From the NCBI RefSeq assembly GCF_900312675.1, contig NZ_OMPC01000009.1:1195699-1259698 (forward strand): DNA of 64,000 nucleotides, in the 5' to 3' direction. The stretch comes from Aliivibrio sp. EL58 (GTDB lineage Bacteria > Pseudomonadota > Gammaproteobacteria > Enterobacterales > Vibrionaceae). A program made the translations under genes and the position numbers. Below the pieces are notes generated by a model. It was not told where the DNA came from and ran no database searches. It was given only the letters and a program-made list of their open reading frames with translations. Position 1 is the stretch's first letter; every line of letters starts with the position of its first letter. Shown in pieces: positions 19,919 to 29,046 of the stretch.

Positions 19919-20650
19919 TTAAACCAACTCTCCTGCCCCTTTTAAAGACTGCTCACTGTTCTCAACTAAAATAGCGGTCGCGGTTTTTTTTAAACTTTCC
20001 CAATCAACGTCATCAACGGCAATGCCATTGCGCCATGCATTTTCTTGTGTGGCATGTAATTCGGTTGAATCAATGTGAATGCTATAGCCTTCCGATAATG
20101 CCACCACATCAAAATCTCTTATCGATAATTCAATCGTCATATCATTGAGATTTATACTATTTAAATCAACTCTATCCGATAGGAATAACTCAGGAGAAAC
20201 ACAACCTCGATTAAGTATATACAGCGTTCTCTTAGGGCTGGTTCCATTATCCCAAAACGCCTTACACGCAATTCCTTTCGCCGCTAGCTTTACAAGCTCA
20301 CTGTACGCCAACCAACGGTTATGACATTTTTTAAGCGTGATGGTTAACTGTTTTTCTCCCACCATGTTTTCAACGGCATAATCAATTATCACAGGTAAAT
20401 GACAAGCAACACTACCGCCATGTAAATCAACAACAAGGTGGCTTGAATCCATGCTCTTTATATCGGCTGGGCAATCTTCTTCTACGGTTAAAAATTGAGT
20501 CGCATTATTAAAATGTTTCACCCCATTCAAACCAATCATTTGTAGATCTGCCACCATATTCGCAATCACGTCCGCCTCTCCACACGTACGTCGCATACCT
20601 AAAAATGCTTTGTTCGTCACCGCGACAAGTTCATTATGTGAAACGATCAT
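19919..20650 (-). CDS. Protein of unknown function in the LysR-linked catabolic operon
   Basis: 243 residues with no signal peptide or membrane segment, so probably cytoplasmic. The N-terminal stretch (ELVAVTNKAFLGMRRTCGEAD, about residues 6-26) reminds me of the DUF3726-type start, but this is unverified memory and I assign no function. The middle holds a polar region with VVDLHGGSVACHLPV near residue 70. Its ATG overlaps the stop of the 561-residue protein upstream by ATGA, so the two are translationally coupled and probably work together. It is the last gene before a terminator. Confidence 0.7.
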   Translation of the reverse strand: MIVSHNELVAVTNKAFLGMRRTCGEADVIANMVADLQMIGLNGVKHFNNATQFLTVEEDCPADIKSMDSSHLVVDLHGGSVACHLPVIIDYAVENMVGEKQLTITLKKCHNRWLAYSELVKLAAKGIACKAFWDNGTSPKRTLYILNRGCVSPELFLSDRVDLNSINLNDMTIELSIRDFDVVALSEGYSIHIDSTELHATQENAWRNGIAVDDVDWESLKKTATAILVENSEQSLKGAGELV

Positions 20651-22332
20651 TGGCCTTCTCCTTTACTTGGCAGTAATGGGAATAACCACTCCCCATCATG
20701 GATTTCATCTAATAATGGCGCTCCCTGAAAAAACGTAACTCGAACCCAACGTTCAGATCGAGGATCAAACTTAGTTGCCCCAAAGACGGCCAATTTACAG
20801 CGTAATAAATGCATTGGTAAAGACGACTTATGCAGTACATTCATTTGAATATCACCCATCGCCTTATGCCCTAACGTCCACACTCGACGCGCAATGGCAC
20901 GATACTGAGGGTGTTCTACTAGAAATTCAGCCAGAGACATACTCGTTTCACACTTCATTAGTTCATGATAAAGACGATACACTTGACGACCGATATCCAA
21001 TGGTAACTCTCTGTCCTCTCCCTTCTCTTCTCCTCGAACACCTAATCGTGGCTCTTCTTTATCTTGTGAGCGATACCAAAACCAATAATTATTTTCTGCT
21101 TGAGTAAAATCGGTAGTAATGGCCCATTGATAACTATTTTCTAAGATAGCAATTAAGTCTTGGACCTTCTTGCCACTTGGTAAGGACAAGGTCTCACTGC
21201 AATTCATTTGCTCTTCAAAGCTATCCACTAATTCTGGGTGAACTTCCATTAAACAAGACAGTACTATCTCTTGTGCTTCTAGACTCATGTCACTTAAGTT
21301 CATCATCACATCTTGCCAAGTGCGGCTCTGTGCAAGAAGAGTATCTAATGCATTAATTAAAGACGTTAATTCTGATGCTGCAATGTGATTCAAGTTATCC
21401 TGAAGCTCATTAATCGTAATAACCTGCTCTAAGTGCTGTACTGATTTTTTCAACAAGTAACTAAGAGGCGCTTTCTTATTTAATGTAACTCTATGATGTA
21501 GAACTTCAGCCAGTGCCATCTCTCGAGCAAACATCCACTGGTCAACAATACAAGGGTGGTTAATCAAATAAGGAGCCATCCCTAAGCCAGTCGCGTTGCC
21601 TACCCCAAGGTAGCGCTGCAGTTGACGATCTAAATTAACGGCTTTTTCTCCACCTTGCTCGGTTGCTAAATAGTGAACCCAATCTAAACTAAATTGGCGC
21701 AACATATAAACCGCACACATTTGAGCACTAAACGACTGATTAAAATCAGGGTTATTTTCCAGCAATTTAAAATCTGCAATGCCAAATTTACCATTACCAT
21801 AAACAGCGGTCGTTCGAAGGATATAACCCACCTCCGCAAGCACTTTTTGGGCAGGTTGTTCCCCTTTAGCTAAATAAGAAACAAGATGTTCAAACACTCG
21901 TACACTTTTATTTGCTCTGGCTAACACCAATACATTATTCGGATTTCTTCCTGCTTCTTGCAATGGGACATTAGCTTTTAAGCGACTTAATAACTCAACA
22001 TCCACATCTCCAAGAACTAATGCAAAGGTCACGTCCCACTTTTCAGCAATAACACGATCATTACGTTCTTCATCTGCTATCTCATCACAAAATACAACGA
22101 GGTGATAAGTGTGATTGCCCGTAACTAATTTATAAATAACATGACCAAAACCTTGGGGTGATAATTGCCATTCATGTTTAGTTACCTGCCAATTTTGTTG
22201 TGCCATTTTTCGTATTAAGCTACGAACAAAACTGATCCTATTTTGATGCATAGCACCCAATCTTTCCGGCGCCATGACAATTTCAGGTTTACGCAGATGA
22301 GTTTCAGCGTACGTTGAACGATGTGCATCCAT
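20647..22332 (-). CDS. Large protein of unknown function in the LysR-linked catabolic operon
   Basis: 561 residues from the ATG at 22332, which is preceded by GGTGGTGAG. A start five codons earlier lacks a ribosome-binding site. There is no signal peptide or membrane segment. Visible pieces are a basic N-terminal region (about 25-60) and an NGKFGIADFKLLENN stretch near residue 180. A long helical middle is rich in Leu and Gln, and a charged low-complexity patch lies near residue 435. I do not recognise the family and claim no catalytic motif. Coupling to the 243-residue gene and co-direction with an aldehyde dehydrogenase, dipeptidase and BCCT transporter suggest a step in breaking down the transported compound. 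Confidence 0.72.
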   Translation of the reverse strand: MDAHRSTYAETHLRKPEIVMAPERLGAMHQNRISFVRSLIRKMAQQNWQVTKHEWQLSPQGFGHVIYKLVTGNHTYHLVVFCDEIADEERNDRVIAEKWDVTFALVLGDVDVELLSRLKANVPLQEAGRNPNNVLVLARANKSVRVFEHLVSYLAKGEQPAQKVLAEVGYILRTTAVYGNGKFGIADFKLLENNPDFNQSFSAQMCAVYMLRQFSLDWVHYLATEQGGEKAVNLDRQLQRYLGVGNATGLGMAPYLINHPCIVDQWMFAREMALAEVLHHRVTLNKKAPLSYLLKKSVQHLEQVITINELQDNLNHIAASELTSLINALDTLLAQSRTWQDVMMNLSDMSLEAQEIVLSCLMEVHPELVDSFEEQMNCSETLSLPSGKKVQDLIAILENSYQWAITTDFTQAENNYWFWYRSQDKEEPRLGVRGEEKGEDRELPLDIGRQVYRLYHELMKCETSMSLAEFLVEHPQYRAIARRVWTLGHKAMGDIQMNVLHKSSLPMHLLRCKLAVFGATKFDPRSERWVRVTFFQGAPLLDEIHDGEWLFPLLPSKGEGQ

Positions 22333-22452
22333 GTTGCTCACCACCATTTCTAGTTATAAGTATATTGATAGGCTCTTTATTATCTTAGAGTCTTTATTAG
22401 AGCCGACTTGAGCGGCGTATTTACCGCTCTTGCTTCACGTTATTGAGGGAGT

Positions 22453-24045
22453 TTAGAGGCCCTGTTCCTTTGCCATCTTCATTGCTATTTGTGGTGCGTT
22501 CCACAATGAAGGGAGCAAAATTAAAGATACGGGGACGGCGGTAATAACAATAAAAGACTGCAATGCTGAAATGCCACCAGATCCAAGGGAGATTAAGATG
22601 ATCGCCGTCACCCCCATCATCACACCCCAGAAGGTTCTGATAATGGCATTAGGCTCGGTCTCACCACTAACAACGACACTGATGGTGTAGGTCATTGAAT
22701 CCCCAGTTGTCACAATAAAAATAGTGGTTAAGATTAAAAACAAAATAGACATAACCATTGGCATCGGTAGCTGTGAAGTTACGGCAAGTAATGCTCCTGG
22801 TAAGTTAAACCCTTCAAAGGCTTTACTGACACTACCTGGTTCAGCAATTTCAAAAGCCAACCCAGAACCACCCACAATCGTGAACCAAAAACACGTAACA
22901 AGTGGCGCCACAATACTGATTGTCGTAACCAACTGGCGAATGCTGCGCCCTCTTGAGATACGAGCAATAAATATGGCCATCATCGGACCGTACCCTAAGA
23001 ACCATCCCCAGAAGAAAACCGTCCACCAGCTTAACCAACCTTCATCACCTCGGTATGTCGCCATTGGAATGAAGTTATTAATCATGCTTCCCACACCTTG
23101 GATATAACCGTTTACAATGAAGTTTGTAGGTCCAAAGATAAGGATATAAAGCATTAATGCAGATGCTAAAATAACGTTATATCGACTCAGCATTTGCATA
23201 CCACGATTCAAGCCACTCAGTGCCGATATGGTATATAAAGCGATAGCAAATAAGATGATAATAAATTGCGTAGTAAAGCCATCTGGAATATCAAACAGAG
23301 CGTTTAACGCGTAGCTCACTTGTAAACCTAAAAAGCCAATAGGACCAATGGTTCCTGCTGCAACCGCAACAATACAGCATGCATCAATCAGAGCTCCGGT
23401 ATGCCCTTTGAGTACTCGCTCTCCAAAAACAGGATAAAGTAAGATCCTTGGCTTTAGTGGTAGCCCCTTATCATAATGAAGGTGCATAACAACGATAGAA
23501 GTTAGACTTCCCACAATAGACCATGCTAAGAACCCCCAGTGCATAAAAGATTGTGATAAGGCGTTCACCGCACCTTGTTGGGCATCGACTTGCGCACCAT
23601 ACAATGGTGGAGGATTAACAAAGTGAGCAATCGGTTCTGCAGCAGCCCAAAAAACACCGCCCCCAGCTAATAAGGTACAAAAGATAATCGCCATCCAACG
23701 AAAACCATCCATCTCTGGCTTATCAATCCCTCCTAAGATCACTCGCCCAGTACGCCCCGCAGCAAGCCCAATACCAATAAGAAAGGTAAGTAACAATAGT
23801 AATTGCCAGTAAGGACCAAAGACTTTTACTGCCCAAGCAAAACCTGTGTTTACCATGGTAGACAGCAGTTCGCTATCAACTAAAGCGATTAAAACAAATG
23901 CGGCAATAAAACCACCGCTATACCATAAGGCAGGGTTATTAAGCCCTAATTTTTCCGCGGTTGTTTCACTATATTGTGCTTTTCTCGTTCCTTTTTGCTC
24001 TGTACTCTTGCTTGACTCTTTCACGCTATTCATTAAATCAGACAT
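22453..24045 (-). CDS. BCCT-family (betaine/choline/carnitine) transporter
   Basis: 530 residues from the ATG at 24045, which has GGAG nine bases upstream. About 12 membrane helices follow a polar N-terminus. The family hallmark is visible as the Trp-rich stretch WWTVFFWGWFLGYGPMMAIF near residue 340, with ARISRGRSIR after it. BCCT carriers import quaternary-ammonium compounds with sodium or protons, or by exchange. The C-terminal tail is short, unlike osmotically gated BetP types, so a catabolic rather than osmotic role is likely. It sits between the M19 dipeptidase and the two unknown proteins. Confidence 0.93.
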   Translation of the reverse strand: MSDLMNSVKESSKSTEQKGTRKAQYSETTAEKLGLNNPALWYSGGFIAAFVLIALVDSELLSTMVNTGFAWAVKVFGPYWQLLLLLTFLIGIGLAAGRTGRVILGGIDKPEMDGFRWMAIIFCTLLAGGGVFWAAAEPIAHFVNPPPLYGAQVDAQQGAVNALSQSFMHWGFLAWSIVGSLTSIVVMHLHYDKGLPLKPRILLYPVFGERVLKGHTGALIDACCIVAVAAGTIGPIGFLGLQVSYALNALFDIPDGFTTQFIIILFAIALYTISALSGLNRGMQMLSRYNVILASALMLYILIFGPTNFIVNGYIQGVGSMINNFIPMATYRGDEGWLSWWTVFFWGWFLGYGPMMAIFIARISRGRSIRQLVTTISIVAPLVTCFWFTIVGGSGLAFEIAEPGSVSKAFEGFNLPGALLAVTSQLPMPMVMSILFLILTTIFIVTTGDSMTYTISVVVSGETEPNAIIRTFWGVMMGVTAIILISLGSGGISALQSFIVITAVPVSLILLPSLWNAPQIAMKMAKEQGL

Positions 24046-24144
24046 ACTCTGACTCCAGGGTATTCTTTGCAGCTGCAAAGGTGTATTTACCACCGACTCT
24101 ATTATTTTTATATTGAATCGGCTGCTCCATGTATGGGTCTCGCT

Positions 24145-25134
24145 TTACGAAATAGGCTCTAGTCCTTGTTGTAAAAAGTTAAACCAATTTTCACCCAGAA
24201 CTTTCCCAGCTTCCGGTTCACTGAATCCGTGACGCATTAATCCATTGTAAATATTTTCCATGCCAGCACTACCGCAAAACCACGGCAGCGCATCTGGCCA
24301 ACCTGAATTACTCGCTGACCCTTCACCATAATTCATCGCTTTTGACCAACGACCATTACGCATCCACTCCAACACTTCTTGTGGTTGGTTTAAGCATAAA
24401 TCACTGCCAATACCTAAGTGTTCTATTCCGACCATATCGGCAGTTGTTGCTACCATTTGGCAAAAATCATCTAGGCTACATTGACTGCCATTTGGTAAAT
24501 GAAATGGGTACAAACTAAAACCAAGTAATCCACCACGTTCTGCTAATGCTTTAATTACCGTGTCTGATTTATTACGTAATGCATCATGAGCAAAAGAAGG
24601 ATTGGCATGACTAATACAAATAGGTCGTGACGATAAATCAATCGCTTCAAGGGTTGAACGCTCCGCACTGTGAGACATATCGACGATCATCCCTACACGG
24701 TTCATCTCTTCAATCACTTGCTGACCAAAACGAGTAATGCCAGTATCATTTTTTTCATAACATCCTGTCGCGAGTAGACTTTGGTTGTTATAGGTCAATT
24801 GCATGATCAACAACCCTTGTTGACGCATAACTTCAACTAAACCAATTTCATCTTCAATGGGAGAGCAATTTTGTGCGCCAAAGAAAATACCTACTTTTCC
24901 TTTCGCTTTTGCTTCTTCAATATCTGCCATTGAATAGACTGGCATTATAAGATCTGCATTTTGCTCAAAGCGTAAGTTCCACTCAGCAAAACGACTCAAC
25001 GTTTCTCGTGCGTTTTCGTGGTACACCATGGTGGCGTGAACCGCTGTAATGCCACTGGCTTTTAGAGTCTGAAAATACTCTCTATCCCAATTGCAGTATT
25101 GCAAACCATCGATAACAATCCGTTGTTGATACAT
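24145..25134 (-). CDS. M19-family dipeptidase-like metal hydrolase
   Basis: 329 residues of the renal-dipeptidase (M19) amidohydrolase fold. Seen are GIFFGAQN near residue 82, MIVDMSHSAERST near residue 148, ISHANPSFAHDALRN near residue 175 and HLGIGSDL near residue 240, which carry the metal ligands. The usual N-terminal HxD motif is replaced by IDGLQYCNWDRE, so one metal site may be altered. Family members hydrolyse dipeptides, D-amino-acid amides or N-acyl compounds. In this operon a cyclic or amide catabolic intermediate is a likelier substrate than a peptide; that is inference. There is no signal peptide. Confidence 0.86.
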   Translation of the reverse strand: MYQQRIVIDGLQYCNWDREYFQTLKASGITAVHATMVYHENARETLSRFAEWNLRFEQNADLIMPVYSMADIEEAKAKGKVGIFFGAQNCSPIEDEIGLVEVMRQQGLLIMQLTYNNQSLLATGCYEKNDTGITRFGQQVIEEMNRVGMIVDMSHSAERSTLEAIDLSSRPICISHANPSFAHDALRNKSDTVIKALAERGGLLGFSLYPFHLPNGSQCSLDDFCQMVATTADMVGIEHLGIGSDLCLNQPQEVLEWMRNGRWSKAMNYGEGSASNSGWPDALPWFCGSAGMENIYNGLMRHGFSEPEAGKVLGENWFNFLQQGLEPIS

Positions 25135-25190
25135 AACACGCTCCTTATTTCATTTCAGTTTCATCTAGTTGAGTAGATTTTCCATCCATT

Positions 25191-26654
25191 TTAATAAGGA
25201 CGTTGATAAGCCGTTTTCACTACCGTATAAAATTCTTTTGCGTATTGACCTTGCTCTCGTGGACCAAAACTTGATTCTTTACGACCACCAAATGGCACAT
25301 GGTAGTCCGTACCCGCGGTTGGTAAATTGACCATTACACAGCCCGTTTGCGCTTGTTGCTTGAATAAAGCACTGGTACGTAAACTTTGCGTAATGATGCC
25401 GCCTGTTAAGCCAAAACGAGTGTCGTTGGTCGTTGCAATTGCTTCTTCTAAATCAGACACGCGGATCACACTTGCCATGGGTGCAAACACTTCTTCTTGG
25501 TTTACTTCCCATTTATTGTCCGTATTAATAAACAGAGTTGGCGACATGTAGTACCCATCATGAGCAAGATTTAAACGCTCACCACCAAATGCTAATTCAG
25601 CGCCGCTTTGACGTGCATTTTCAATCCATCCAAAATTCGCATCCAACTGATTACCGTCAACCACTGGCCCCATAAATACGCCATCTTCAAGTGCGTGCCC
25701 GACTTTTAATTCACTCATACGCTTGATTAGCGCGTCTACGTAAGCGTCGTGAATACCATCCATAACAACCAAACGAGACGACGCGGTACACTTCTGACCT
25801 GCGCCAGAAAAAGAACCAGCAATTGTCGCTTCCACCGCGGTTTGAATATCCGCATCATCAGCAATAACCAGCGCATTTTTACTGCCCATTTCTAATTGGC
25901 AACGTACAAAGTTTGGCGCGGTAGCCGTTGCTACTTTACGTCCCGTATCAACTGATCCCGTAAAGCTCACGCCATTGATCTCTTTTGAATTAATAAGCGC
26001 ATTACCCACCTGAGAGCCATTACCTAATACCAGATTAAAAGTACCTTCAGGTAGGCCTTGACGATGAATAATTTCAGTTAGGGCAACCGCACTTGCAGGT
26101 GTTAAATTCGCAGGCTTCCAGATCACACTGTTGCCAAATGCCAATGCAGGGGCAATTTTCCAAGCTGCGGTTGCTGTCGGGAAATTCCAAGGAGAAATCA
26201 CCGCAATCACCCCAACGGCTTCACGCGTCACTTCAACAGAAACACCCGGTCTGACAGAATCTGCGCTATCACCAATTTGACGTAATACTTCAGCTGCAAA
26301 ATATTGGAAAAACTGACCAGCACGATAAATTTCACCACGCCCTTCCATAAAAGGTTTGCCTTCTTCACTTGAAAGCAAACGCCCTAATTCATCACAACGT
26401 GCAATTAACTCATCACCAATCGCCTGCAATACCGCTTGTTTACGCTCTAGTGGGGTCTTCTCCCATTCTGGTTGTGCTTTTTTTGCTGCAGAAATCGCAT
26501 CTTGAACTTGGCGCTCACTTGCTTGAGCAAAATGACCTAAGTTCTGCGTGATATCTGATGGGTTAATGTTTGCTATCGTACTGATACCAGATTGCCACTC
26601 ACCACCGATGTATAATGATTTTTCCGCTTGGATAATTTGCGCTTGAACTGTCAT
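25191..26654 (-). CDS. NAD(P)-dependent aldehyde dehydrogenase
   Basis: 487 residues, full length for the superfamily. The catalytic Cys is in GAGQKCTASSR near residue 288, the general-base Glu in QLEMGSKNALV near residue 254, and ISPWNFPTATAAWKIAPAL near residue 155 marks the cofactor domain. The C-terminal stretch NLPTAGTDYHVPFGGRKESS is of the kind seen in alpha-ketoglutaric-semialdehyde dehydrogenases, which suggests, without proving, a five-carbon keto-aldehyde substrate. It lies 56 bases before the dipeptidase gene and 89 after the RidA gene in one transcription unit. Confidence 0.93.
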   Translation of the reverse strand: MTVQAQIIQAEKSLYIGGEWQSGISTIANINPSDITQNLGHFAQASERQVQDAISAAKKAQPEWEKTPLERKQAVLQAIGDELIARCDELGRLLSSEEGKPFMEGRGEIYRAGQFFQYFAAEVLRQIGDSADSVRPGVSVEVTREAVGVIAVISPWNFPTATAAWKIAPALAFGNSVIWKPANLTPASAVALTEIIHRQGLPEGTFNLVLGNGSQVGNALINSKEINGVSFTGSVDTGRKVATATAPNFVRCQLEMGSKNALVIADDADIQTAVEATIAGSFSGAGQKCTASSRLVVMDGIHDAYVDALIKRMSELKVGHALEDGVFMGPVVDGNQLDANFGWIENARQSGAELAFGGERLNLAHDGYYMSPTLFINTDNKWEVNQEEVFAPMASVIRVSDLEEAIATTNDTRFGLTGGIITQSLRTSALFKQQAQTGCVMVNLPTAGTDYHVPFGGRKESSFGPREQGQYAKEFYTVVKTAYQRPY

Positions 26655-26743
26655 GCTATCTTCCTTGTTCTAAGATTTATTGCTTTCAAAAATAAACAAT
26701 AAATAAACTAATTCGTTAATATTAAATGAGGGTGAGTTTAACG

Positions 26744-27127
26744 TTATTCTGATTGAACAGCTGCATAAACAACCAACTCAACTAACATTTCTTCACGAGC
26801 TAACCCTGCGACAATCATTGCTGCACGGTTTGGATAAGGGGCGTTAAAGTATTCTGCATACACTTTATTTACGGTGGCGAGATACTCTCTGTCAGTGACA
26901 TAAATCAATACTTGCAGAACGGAATCTAACGACTCTCCCGCACACTCTAATGTATGAACTAAGTTATCTAGAGTTTGACGAGTTTGTGCTTCAATCCCTC
27001 CTTCGACCACCATTCCTGATTGATCAATCGGTATCTGAGCCGTATATAAAGTGCCATTATTTACAACAGCCCACTCAAGAGGTGCTTTTGATGCAAATAG
27101 CTCGGTTTTTACTGCATGCTTTTTCAT
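26744..27127 (-). CDS. RidA-family enamine/imine deaminase
   Basis: 127 residues from the ATG at 27127 (two upstream ATGs give unlikely leaders). A single chorismate-mutase-like RidA domain has the conserved Arg in YPNRAAMIVAGL near residue 103 and a Glu-containing MLVELVVYA at the C-terminus. The family hydrolyses reactive enamine/imine intermediates to keto acids and ammonia. As first gene of the operon it would clear or process an imine made during catabolism of the imported compound. It is divergent from the LysR regulator at 27297. Confidence 0.9.
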   Translation of the reverse strand: MKKHAVKTELFASKAPLEWAVVNNGTLYTAQIPIDQSGMVVEGGIEAQTRQTLDNLVHTLECAGESLDSVLQVLIYVTDREYLATVNKVYAEYFNAPYPNRAAMIVAGLAREEMLVELVVYAAVQSE

Positions 27128-27209
27128 TTTAGTCGTCACTCTCTTAATTACCATGTAATAACAATGTTTCAATATAGTTAAATAATGCACATTGACAGGT
27201 GATAAATCT

Positions 27210-27270
27210 AACGGTAAATTTTTTACATTCGATAAGAAAAACTAATCACTTTGGTAAGAGTTCGATAAAT
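27210..27270. promoter_or_regulatory. Divergent control region with LysR-type motifs
   Basis: The 169-base gap between the RidA gene and the LysR gene has an interrupted palindrome, GTAAATTTTTTAC (27214-27226), and a direct repeat of TTCGATAA at 27228-27235 and 27261-27268, 33 bases apart or about three helical turns. These are plausible LysR-family contact sites. The link to the regulator rests on position only. Confidence 0.45.
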
Positions 27271-27296
27271 AAAGGGCTGACAAGGAAGGAGGATAA

Positions 27297-28181
27297 ATGA
27301 GTATCAAGCTACAACAATTGAAACACTTTACTTTAGTCGTAGAAGAAGGAGGCTTTCGTGCTGCATCAAATCGTGCAAATCGTTCTCAAGCGGCGTTATC
27401 AACCTCAATTAAAGAACTTGAACGTATTTTAGAACAACCTTTATTTGAAGCTGGTAATAAATCGAAATTAACGCCTTTTGGAGAGATCTGCTTTCCTAAA
27501 ATAAAACAGTTCTTAGGGGTTTATGAACAGCTAACCAACGATTTACGTGCCGATGCGGCAGGCCAACAAGGACGGGTCCGTATCGCAAGTGTTCCTTCTG
27601 TTGCTGCAAAATTAATCCCGAGTGTACTGGGGGCGTTTAGTGAGAAGTACCCAAATGTGGAAGTCAGTTTAATTGATGATAATGCCGCCGCTGTTGAAGC
27701 AAGGTTATTATCTGGCGAGGTCGATTTAGCGTTAGGGAATTACTCGCAATTAGAAGAGGAAGCGATTCACTTTACTCCGCTTATCGCCGATCCTATTGGG
27801 GTGGTGTGCTTAAAAGATCATCCGATTGCCAATAACCTCGACGGTGTTGAATGGCAGGCATTACTCCCATACCCTTTTATTAAGAACGGGACTTGCTCTT
27901 TACTTAATTCCACTCCTGCTCACGTACTTAGCCAACAAGCCCTCTACTCTGTAGAGAATATCACCTCATTGTTTTCAATATTAGAACTCGGTATTGGAAT
28001 TACGACCTTACCCAAATTAGCCTTCCCAACCAATGAAACCCGTTTAGTCTGGATCCCTTTGATTGATCCACCACTAGAACGACAAATTGGAATATTTCAG
28101 TTAGCAGGCAGAACCATCTCACCACAAGCTCAGCAATTCTATGAACTGTGCGTTGAGTACTTAAATTATCAAAAAGAATAA
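27297..28181 (+). CDS. LysR-family transcriptional regulator
   Basis: 294 residues, with a strong AAGGAGG five bases before the ATG. An N-terminal winged helix-turn-helix (about 1-60: LQQLKHFTLVVEEGGFRAASNRANRSQAALSTSI in two parts) is followed by a substrate-binding effector domain (about 90-290). Its divergent position against the RidA-ALDH-dipeptidase-BCCT operon makes it the likely inducer-dependent activator of that operon. The effector is unknown; by analogy it would be the imported compound or an intermediate. Confidence 0.93.
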   Translation: MSIKLQQLKHFTLVVEEGGFRAASNRANRSQAALSTSIKELERILEQPLFEAGNKSKLTPFGEICFPKIKQFLGVYEQLTNDLRADAAGQQGRVRIASVPSVAAKLIPSVLGAFSEKYPNVEVSLIDDNAAAVEARLLSGEVDLALGNYSQLEEEAIHFTPLIADPIGVVCLKDHPIANNLDGVEWQALLPYPFIKNGTCSLLNSTPAHVLSQQALYSVENITSLFSILELGIGITTLPKLAFPTNETRLVWIPLIDPPLERQIGIFQLAGRTISPQAQQFYELCVEYLNYQKE

Positions 28182-28185
28182 CCAA

Positions 28186-28224
28186 TAAAAAAGCCTACAA
28201 ACAAAAAGTCTGTAGGCTTTCTAA
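28186..28224. terminator. Terminator between the LysR gene and gmhB
   Basis: AAAGCCTACA (28190-28199) pairs perfectly with TGTAGGCTTT (28211-28220) around an 11-base loop. A-rich and T-rich flanks make it usable from both sides of this convergent pair. Confidence 0.83.
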
Positions 28225-28249
28225 AATTACCGTCGTATGCTTTATTTAA

Positions 28250-28801
28250 TTAAGCAAACAAAAACTTAGGCACATCCGCAATGCTATCAAGAACAGTTGT
28301 TGCTAACGCTTCACCTTCTTCAGTTACTGGCTTACCTGTGCGAACAAGAATACGAGTACCAACACCCGCCGCCTGTGCTGCCATCATGTCTTCTTTCTTA
28401 TCACCAATCATCACAGAGTTTTCCATGTCGATATCTAAGAAAGTTTGAGCAGAAATAAACATGCCTGGGTTTGGTTTACGGCAATCACACACTTCTTTGT
28501 ATTGCTCTACCGTTGCTTCAGGGTGGTGTGGGCAGTAATAGATACCATCAAAGTCGATGTCGTTTTCAGCAAAATTCCAATCCATCCACTCTGTCAGTGT
28601 TTCAAATTGCTCTTCTGTAAACATGCCACGAGCAATGCCTGATTGGTTTGTTACCAATACCAGTAGGTAACCCATGTCTTTGCATTTTTTAACAGCATTA
28701 AATACACCATCAATGTATTCAAAGTCATCACGTTTATGAACATAGCCACGATCAACGTTAATCACGCCGTCTCTATCAAGGAATACTGCTGGTTTAGACA
28801 A
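28250..28801 (-). CDS. gmhB: D-glycero-beta-D-manno-heptose-1,7-bisphosphate 7-phosphatase
   Basis: 183 residues of the HAD superfamily. The nucleophile motif FLDRDGVIN is at residues 7-15 (Asp9 and Asp11), VTNQSG is near residue 50 and MIGDKKED near residue 135. A structural zinc site is formed by CPHHP and CDCRKP around residues 92-110, which marks GmhB. It removes the 7-phosphate in ADP-heptose synthesis for the lipopolysaccharide core. It is transcribed divergently from metNIQ. Confidence 0.95.
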   Translation of the reverse strand: MSKPAVFLDRDGVINVDRGYVHKRDDFEYIDGVFNAVKKCKDMGYLLVLVTNQSGIARGMFTEEQFETLTEWMDWNFAENDIDFDGIYYCPHHPEATVEQYKEVCDCRKPNPGMFISAQTFLDIDMENSVMIGDKKEDMMAAQAAGVGTRILVRTGKPVTEEGEALATTVLDSIADVPKFLFA

Positions 28802-28875
28802 GGTGAAACCCTCTATATAATCAAATCGGTTAATAAAAAATTATCGCACGCTTTTCATTTCTTAGCATCTTATTT

Positions 28876-28907
28876 ATACGTTTAGCCGTCTAGACGTAAA
28901 AATATCT
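28876..28907. promoter_or_regulatory. Tandem MetJ operator (four met boxes) upstream of metNIQ
   Basis: Four abutting 8-mers resemble the met box AGACGTCT: ATACGTTT (28876-28883), AGCCGTCT (28884-28891), AGACGTAA (28892-28899) and a weaker AAATATCT (28900-28907). MetJ with S-adenosylmethionine binds such arrays cooperatively. A TTGACT at 28909-28914 with TAGCAT 17 bases later is a plausible promoter directly beside the array, so occupancy would block it. Confidence 0.85.
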
Positions 28908-28953
28908 ATTGACTTAAATCAATATCCGAAATAGCATCAGTAGGATATAAAAA

Positions 28954-29046
28954 ATGAGAGATCGCTCAGATTTTTTAACCTTTGCCATCTTTCTATTTAC
29001 ATTAGCTCTCTATTTTACAAAAAATGCAGTTCAAGGCGAATCATGA
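28954..29046 (+). CDS. Putative 30-residue membrane peptide translationally coupled to metN
   Basis: An ATG at 28954, with TAGGA eight bases before it, opens a 30-codon frame whose TGA stop overlaps the metN start codon as ATGA (29043-29046). The peptide begins with charged MRDRSD, then has a single hydrophobic segment, [15 protein letters not shown], and a short polar tail. It looks like a one-pass membrane miniprotein or a coupling leader. The metN ribosome-binding site lies inside its last codons. I know of no name for it. Confidence 0.6.
   Translation: MRDRSDFLTFAIFLFTLALYFTKNAVQGES

Noticed and set aside
25327-26551. Frames antisense to the aldehyde dehydrogenase and similar opposite-strand frames elsewhere
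   Set aside because: They mirror strongly conserved coding sequence, lack start signals and show no protein family features.
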